64,000 nt of DNA. Source: Leishmania donovani (lineage: Eukaryota > Euglenozoa > Kinetoplastea > Trypanosomatida > Trypanosomatidae). This document shows positions 60,161 to 64,000 of this stretch, one piece after another. The stretch lies in contig NC_018257.1 in the NCBI RefSeq assembly GCF_000227135.1, forward strand, positions 201,501 to 265,500. The letters are read 5' to 3'. The notes below the pieces were generated by a model. It was not told where the DNA came from and did not search any database. It saw only the letters and a program-made list of their open reading frames with translations. The number at the start of each line of letters is the position of its first letter. The first letter of the stretch is position 1. The position numbers were made by a program, and so were the translations under genes.

Positions 60161-62476
60161 ATGTCTGCGGTGAGCGCCCGTCCGAGCCCATACCGGGATT
60201 GTCTTGGCAGTGTTGTCGTGGATGAGAACAGCAATGCGGAGGGACAGCTGTGCAGCATGGTCGACGCGATCATTGCAACGTCTACCCACGCGCTCCAGAA
60301 GGCCTCTAGCGACGTGAACAGCACCGACGCCGCGTTTTTGAAGGCGGCGTCGCTTTTCCAGGCCAATGGAATCCGCATTTCTCATGGCGAGCTCGGTGAG
60401 AATACTTCCAGCGCTGCAAGCCCTGCCGCTGTCGAGTCCGACCTGCGCACCCAGCTGGAGAACTGCCGCAACCTCCTCCGCACGGTCGACTGTGAGCGCC
60501 GCCGTTTGCGCAGTCAGTGCATCTACCTCCAGAAAGAGCATGAGCTTCGACGTGCAGAGATCCAGTCGATGCACCGCTACTCTACCGAATCGCATCAGCG
60601 CTCGCTGACGCTAGAGCGCCAGATTGCAGAGGAGCGCCAACACCGTAGGCGGCTGCAGAACGAGGTGGATGCTCAAACGCAGGAGGTCATGCGCCTTCGC
60701 CGTGTTCTCCGAGCCCTGCCAGACAACGTCTTGAGGTCCCTGAGTCCGCGTCATCCTGCCGACGGCGCTGCGGCGGACCTTGTGCTGACGCTGGCACCGG
60801 ACCGGCGCTTTGAGGAGGCCTTTCGGGACAAAATGAACAGCATCGCGTACAAGCGACGCTATCACCAAGCAAGTGCAATGCATCAGGCGGCCCGCGAGCA
60901 GGTGGAGATGATGATGATGGAGCAGCAAGATCCCTTGCAGATTGCGGCGAGGTGGCCCTGCGTCGTTGAGGGCGTGTCCACCGTGGGCGCAACGTCGACG
61001 GAGCCAGTCGTGAAGAGGGAATGGCAGGGCTGCGGCAGTGGCGCCTCCAGCCTGTTCAAATTTCCGCCTCAAGGGATTGATGAATTGCGGCAGGCCGACG
61101 CGATAAATGCCACTGAAGCTGCGACGCTTGCGAACAGCGCACTCATGCACTCAGCGCTGGAATTTCCTTTCCAGCTACCCTTCACGACGGCCACCCCGAA
61201 AGACGCGTACATTAAATTTCTCATGTATCACTCCGCGTACGCGGAGCCGCTTACCCAGCTGCGCGAGCATGTGCTGAGGCTGAGCTCGCGCCTCAAGACA
61301 GCGCAGGACGCCGGGCTGCGCGCGCTATACACCACGTTTACTCAGGTGCTGCATCTCCTCGGATCCGCCCCTGCACGGGCACCGTGGCGCTCTCTCTACG
61401 AGCGCGAGATCGAGAAAATGCAACGCGCGCACCGCGACCTGCTGTACGCTGTGATCGAACAGGCGAACATGGCAGCCACGCAGATACCGGAGCTTGAGCG
61501 CGCTGGCGGTGCGGCTACGGCGCTGCGCGAGCTTGCCGGTGGCGCTCCGCAGCGCCGGGACGTGGGCTGCAGCGCGCACGAACTGACCACGATGGAAAAG
61601 TACAGGGCTTCCCAGCTTAAGGAGCAGCTGGATCACCTCAAACTGCACTCGCTCGAGGCGGAGGCCGCGGCACAGAAGGAAAAAGAGGAGATCGCCAAGC
61701 AGTGCTCCACTGCGCGTCAAGGCACCTTGCAGGCTCTGCAGTCCCTCAAGGCGCTCGCCAAGTGCGTTGTGGGGTCGGTGCGGGCTCACGGTGCCGCCGA
61801 CGGTGCCGTGTATGACCCCTTCGCTCAACTGTTCGATCCCCTCACCGAGGAGGTGCTGGACGACCCGCGCCTCGCTACCAAGACGGCAGAGGCAACGGAC
61901 TTGACCCTATCGTACGTGCGCCTGCTCGGCCGCAGCGGTGGCGGTGGCGGGCGAGGTAAAAGCGCACAGCGCCACCACGCGGACCTCGGGGCCGCACCTC
62001 TTTCGTCTTCGCCAACGTCGGGAACGGACGGCGTGCGAGAAGGCGCGCTCGCGAGCGTCATTGGCATTAGCCGCACCGCCTGTGGTGCCACCGCACCGTC
62101 GTGTTCTTCAAAGGCTCATTCTTCTCGGAGGCAATCGGCACCGCCAGCGGTGCCAGCGCTGCGCCACCGCACTCGCAGCAGCTCCTTGGGCTACTCAAGC
62201 CGTCGGCTCAGCTCGCCACAATTGCCACCCATGAAAAGCATCCCAGCCTTGTCGAGGGGGGCGACAGGCTTTCGCAAGCGCCGGAGCAGCGGCGCGGCTT
62301 CATCAACACACTCTCCTCGAGAAGGCGATCTTTCCTCGACAAAAGCGTTGGCCGCGCCCTCTCTTCAGAACACGGTGAACTCACCGAAGGCCTGCGCCAA
62401 GGAGAGCGGCCCTAAGCCTCAGCCGACTGTCGCCGTCATCGAGCTCGGCTTCCGTGAAGGCGATGCTCAACGGTAG
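60161..62476 (+). CDS. Large coiled-coil protein, hypothetical
   Basis: A 771-residue protein from the ATG at 60161 (MSAVSARPSPYRDCLGSV); the open frame runs 56 codons further upstream through the CA repeat as His/Thr runs and is rejected. Coiled coil is strong at about 95-180 (LRTQLENCRNLLRTVDCERRR and RQIAEERQHRRRLQNEVDAQ). The middle holds helices with further Leu heptads, and the C-terminal 160 residues are Ser/Arg/Pro-rich and disordered. Very GC-rich codon use. Typical of basal-body or cytoskeletal proteins, but no family is recognised. Confidence 0.75.
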   Translation: MSAVSARPSPYRDCLGSVVVDENSNAEGQLCSMVDAIIATSTHALQKASSDVNSTDAAFLKAASLFQANGIRISHGELGENTSSAASPAAVESDLRTQLENCRNLLRTVDCERRRLRSQCIYLQKEHELRRAEIQSMHRYSTESHQRSLTLERQIAEERQHRRRLQNEVDAQTQEVMRLRRVLRALPDNVLRSLSPRHPADGAAADLVLTLAPDRRFEEAFRDKMNSIAYKRRYHQASAMHQAAREQVEMMMMEQQDPLQIAARWPCVVEGVSTVGATSTEPVVKREWQGCGSGASSLFKFPPQGIDELRQADAINATEAATLANSALMHSALEFPFQLPFTTATPKDAYIKFLMYHSAYAEPLTQLREHVLRLSSRLKTAQDAGLRALYTTFTQVLHLLGSAPARAPWRSLYEREIEKMQRAHRDLLYAVIEQANMAATQIPELERAGGAATALRELAGGAPQRRDVGCSAHELTTMEKYRASQLKEQLDHLKLHSLEAEAAAQKEKEEIAKQCSTARQGTLQALQSLKALAKCVVGSVRAHGAADGAVYDPFAQLFDPLTEEVLDDPRLATKTAEATDLTLSYVRLLGRSGGGGGRGKSAQRHHADLGAAPLSSSPTSGTDGVREGALASVIGISRTACGATAPSCSSKAHSSRRQSAPPAVPALRHRTRSSSLGYSSRRLSSPQLPPMKSIPALSRGATGFRKRRSSGAASSTHSPREGDLSSTKALAAPSLQNTVNSPKACAKESGPKPQPTVAVIELGFREGDAQR

Positions 62477-63907
62477 CGATGGAAGGGGCATAAGACATGC
62501 TGCCGCGCGAAGCTGCACTTATGGGGATGTGCGTATCCGAGACATCTAGAATAATCCTCTCTCCATGCTTTCTCCTGACGGCACTAGATCATCTTTTTTT
62601 TTGTCTTTCTGACGTCACGTTTGCAACTCTTCCCACCTGTTCCCTTTTTTTTTTCCGCCGATGCTCTTGAGCATTGCATTGGACGGAAAGGGATGTGCGT
62701 GACTGTCTGTGTGTGCGCGAGTGTCTACATAGGGGCCCTCTTTTTCTCTTTTTCTGTCCCACTTGCCCTCTCTCTTGCCCCCTTCTCCTCCTCCCAGGGG
62801 GCTCTCTCCGACACACACACACACACACACACACGCAGAGACATGCTACAGGCGTACAGGTTTACCCTGCGTTGTTTTTCTCTTTGTGTCTCCACTCTTT
62901 TGCTGTTTTTCGTGGTCGCCGCCCACTTACTCTCCCTCTGTGGTGTTTTTCTTTTTCTTTCGCTCTTGCGTTGCCTGCCTGCTCTTCACGTCCTCTCTGC
63001 CAAGCCACGTATGCGCCCCTCCTCACGCATTCTCTCTCGTTTTCTACGCGCACATTCGACGAGGACACAGAAGGGGCGAATTCAGGTGACTGCCTCGACG
63101 CTTGCGGGCCTATGCACAGCTGTGTGTGTGTGTGTGTGTGTTTGCCTCTTCGAGTCTCTCCGCGTCCTGCGCTCTCTCTCTGCTCGGTCTTTTTCCTTTT
63201 ATAGCCTTCTCTCTCTCCCATTCACTTTTGTACTGTCTTCTTTACATCCTGACGCGCTCCGTCGGGCATCGCCTTTGAGCTGTGCGGGCCTTGATTTCTC
63301 TTCTTCCTTTTGCTTGCTGGTACGCTATCTGACTTCGTTTGACCCCCCTGCTGTTTCATCTCTGCCTGTGCCTGTGGGGCTCCACATGTCACTTCGTTAG
63401 TGCGCGATGCGCACATGCCCGCAACGGGAACAAAGGAGATGCACACGCGGAGTGCACCGCCGGAGAGCGACAGGGGCAAAAAACAAAAAAAAAAGAAGTG
63501 GCGTTGGACAGCTGAGGAGGAGGATGATTCCTTTTCGAAGGTAGTGATGGGAGAGCTGCACTGAGGGTGCAAGGAGTCTTCTCTGCTTACTTTCCTTCAC
63601 ACCCGCTATTTTACTTTGACTAGACTCAACACACGCTCACAAAGCAAAAAAAAAGGAAAGCGCCATGCACCTCCCCTGCTCTCCCTACTCCACAGAAACA
63701 CCCGCTCATACGCATCCACGTGCTAAGCGTGGTTTCACCGGTGTTTGGCTATTCCCTCGTTTTCTCCAAGTGTTGCTGCGATACGTTTTTCTTTCTCCTG
63801 TTAGCCTGGGCGTTGGATTATCTTGAAGTCATGATGACTATCTGTGTTCTTATTCGTCTTACGTGAGTCTATTCTCTGCCACAGTGCATTTCACTGAGCG
63901 CCTCTCG
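62477..63907. other. 3' spacer with dinucleotide tracts
   Basis: About 1.4 kb, pyrimidine-rich on the plus strand. Repeats include (AC)12 at 62811-62834 and (TG)10 at 63121-63140. Open frames are low-complexity. No gene. Confidence 0.45.
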
Positions 63908-64000
63908 ATAACCCCCCCAGGCCCTGCCACAGGCCCCCATCCGCGTCGTGCGATGCAGAGCGAGAGACACGCCAGTGCAGCAATGCGCCCGGCTCAGCCG
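63908..64000 (+). repeat. SIDER-like element, cut by window edge
   Basis: The last 90 or so bases align with the start of the element at 4,966: both share CATC-GCGT-GTGCGA, GAGACAC or TAGACAC, and a 20-base identical stretch around CAGCAATGCGCCCGGCTCAG. Only the 5' part of the element is in the window. Same strand as the first copy, but here the neighbouring genes read the other way relative to it. Confidence 0.65.

Noticed and set aside
22000..63140. (CA)n and (GT)n tracts as a CRISPR array
   Set aside because: They are simple dinucleotide repeats without spacers, and the genome is eukaryotic.

Overview
The window looks like nuclear DNA of a trypanosomatid, most likely Leishmania or a close Leishmaniinae relative. 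Genes are intronless and lie in two long single-strand clusters with wide pyrimidine-rich spacers, (CA)n tracts and polypyrimidine-AG sites suited to trans-splicing. I see no per-gene promoters, tRNAs, rRNAs, CRISPR arrays or bacterial mobile elements. The gene content (RGG1-like mitochondrial RNA protein, RAC/AKT-like kinase, GrpE, pseudo-PLC) and order fit my memory of the L. major chromosome 30 / T. brucei chromosome 6 synteny block, but I could not check this.

Layout. From the left edge to about 25.85 kb all genes read leftward (minus strand): a protein kinase cut by the window edge, a cytochrome b5 reductase with two b5 domains, ribosome biogenesis factor RRS1, histidyl-tRNA synthetase, a dynactin p25-like protein, two probable mitochondrial proteins, a myristoylated PLC-like protein with a PDZ domain, ribosomal protein eS30, a CS-domain protein, a fumarylacetoacetase/hydratase-like protein, a low-complexity hypothetical and the APC/C subunit CDC16. 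From about 30.7 kb to the right edge all genes read rightward: a hypothetical, two tandem GrpE paralogues, a small mitochondrial protein, an OB-fold protein, a DJ-1/PfpI protein, an armadillo-RGG protein, a dimerization/docking-like protein, an RGG1-like protein, a hypothetical, the PH-domain AGC kinase, an EMC7-like membrane protein, a three-span membrane protein, an NTMT1-like N-terminal methyltransferase and a coiled-coil protein.

Between the clusters (25.85-30.69 kb) is a divergent strand-switch region, where polycistronic RNA polymerase II transcription would start in both directions. Its base skew flips at about 28.5 kb, so each coding strand is G/T-rich, and runs of 9 to 12 G/C lie on both sides. 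Part of it also looks like poorly resolved assembly sequence. A dispersed SIDER-like repeat lies at 4.97-5.56 kb, and a copy of its first part is cut by the right edge.

Many predicted products are mitochondrial (two GrpE proteins, RGG1-like, OB-fold and two or more probable matrix proteins), but in kinetoplastids gene neighbourhood is not evidence of shared function. Starts were chosen as the first ATG behind a plausible polypyrimidine-AG acceptor, so several are shorter than the longest open frame.
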